From: Takifugu bimaculatus
Taxonomy: Eukaryota; Chordata; Actinopteri; Tetraodontiformes; Tetraodontidae
NCBI GenBank assembly: GCA_004026145.2
Contig: CP034977.1
Span: 7,268,239-7,332,238, forward strand
Direction: 5' to 3'
DNA length: 64,000 nucleotides
A program made the translations under genes and the position numbers. Of this stretch, positions 63,301 to 64,000 are shown one piece after another. The first letter of the stretch is position 1. Each line of letters begins with the position of its first letter. The notes beneath the pieces are model-generated. The model saw nothing but the letters and a program-made list of their open reading frames with translations. It searched no databases and was not told the DNA's origin.

Positions 63301-64000
63301 TTGGTTTTTTACTGACAACAACCTACGGGCTGTTGATCACAGAGGCTGTGGTTCACCACGTCTCCAAGAGCGGGAGAGCTACTGTGGGGGGGGAGGGGTC
63401 TCCCCTCTAAACCTAAATCAGTATCATCAAACTCAGACAGAGCTCTACTTACACTGACAATAACACGACAAGACATCATGTCAGATGCTCCCGATGCTGA
63501 CTGTTGGGAGCAAATGTGCTAAAATAAAGGTTTTTAAGAGTTCACACCTTTTCTCTGAATATTACTATTCAATAGAAAGACAATTTCTCAGACTTTAAAT
63601 TAAACAAAGGAAAAATCCATCTGACCCTGGGTAGAAAGATCCAGATCTACTTTATGAAATTACCTGGATCAATCAGGTTATTCCTATCATGAACTAGATG
63701 AAGCGATGTGATAATCTGCTTTTTAAATGATGAAGCTCCTCTTCCCCTTCCCTTTCAAACTTACCAGCGCTCCAAAGTAGATGGTTATGCCTGCAGCAAG
63801 AGAGTGTATGAACGGTGGCCCGCGGCTTCCTTCAGCGTAGCGGTTATCCAGCGTCAGGCTGCTGAAGTTGCGATTCAGCTCCAGTGTCACGGTGTGCCAG
63901 CTGCCGTCATTGATTTGACTGCCAGAGATACCCATCATGCCAGGACTGCTGCCACCTCCAAGGTCACTTGCAAGCTGGAACCACAGCTTCCCCTCTGCCA
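54340..64000 (-). CDS. fat3: FAT atypical cadherin 3, 3' end (runs off right edge)
   Basis: Six exons, right to left: 63765-64000 (partial), 62185-62429, 61281-61434, 60131-60819, 59837-59950, 54340-54962 (stop 54340-54342). FAT3 is a giant single-pass protocadherin that shapes neuron and dendrite patterning. Seen in order: laminin-G (DGSWHTVTLELNR); end of laminin-G with EGF (GFQGCLDSVIINNNELPL, PCQNGATC); EGF (CQNGGACKSIGNAFFC); calcium-type EGF (DINECDTA, CENGGVCVNTHGSFYCNC); a membrane helix (LIGIALVVFIIITLIVLFVA). The cytoplasmic tail has NYSRNNLSLVQDPATAALLN, VGPPQVPVRPLPYTPCFQ, a DSNSEVQSL segment and YHWDISDW. It ends QQTKV, a likely PDZ ligand. DPATAALLNK, ELESDYYLGGYDIDS and PPQVPVRP point to FAT3 rather than FAT1 or FAT2. 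The join between the first two exons does not keep phase. Confidence 0.94.
54963..59836. other. last intron of fat3
   Basis: 4.9-kb intron between the penultimate and final coding exons. It contains CATC-type simple sequence at its right end (59283-59382). I see no nested gene. Confidence 0.5.
59283..59382. repeat. short CATC/CCAT-type simple repeat
   Basis: About 100 bases of imperfect ccatccatcatccatc-like sequence in the last fat3 intron, the same motif class as the large satellite in slc6a4. Confidence 0.8.
62430..63764. other. fat3 intron with unresolved phase
   Basis: 1.3 kb between two fat3 exons. C-rich short tracts (62701-62715; 63027-63042) are present. No small exon restoring the frame was found by eye. 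Confidence 0.4.

Overview
This window looks like a teleost fish nuclear chromosome. Five protein-coding genes of vertebrate families are recognisable, all split by GT-AG introns, among CA/GT microsatellites, decayed fish-type LINEs and a decayed hAT transposon. There is no bacterial, organellar or viral architecture. One run of 100 Ns (6602-6701) marks an assembly gap.

Layout, left to right. (1) 646-1553, plus strand: olfactory marker protein (omp) in two coding exons, with a poly(A) signal at 1653-1658. (2) 1659-6601: mostly non-coding, with one weak unidentified exon pair. (3) 6955-13630, plus strand: an ankrd13-family gene, closest to ANKRD13B as I remember it. Only the half after the ankyrin repeats is present. 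The start probably lies in the gap, and the gene carries a damaged or unusual splice junction and a shortened C-terminus. (4) 13762-25529: gene-poor and repeat-rich, with a 32-bp minisatellite, a hAT relic and LINE relics. (5) 25530-33498, minus strand: the serotonin transporter slc6a4, complete in 13 coding exons (670 aa). A roughly 0.9-kb CATC-type satellite sits in its first coding intron. (6) 33499-39225: no gene recognised. (7) 39226-51824, minus strand: bleomycin hydrolase blmh, complete in 12 coding exons (454 aa). (8) 51825-54339: intergenic and probable fat3 3' UTR. (9) 54340-64000, minus strand: the 3' end of the giant protocadherin fat3 (laminin-G, EGF repeats, transmembrane segment, cytoplasmic tail). 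It runs off the right edge.

The genes do not form a pathway. The neighbourhood is informative as synteny: ANKRD13B, SLC6A4 and BLMH lie together on human 17q11.2, while OMP and FAT3 are on human 11q, so the window joins two human blocks. Exon boundaries were set by hand from splice consensus, phase and remembered family sequences. For slc6a4, blmh, omp and most of fat3 every phase closes. Two places do not close cleanly (ankrd13 near 8978-9321; fat3 between 62429 and 63765) and are reported as findings. I found no convincing undescribed multi-gene system.
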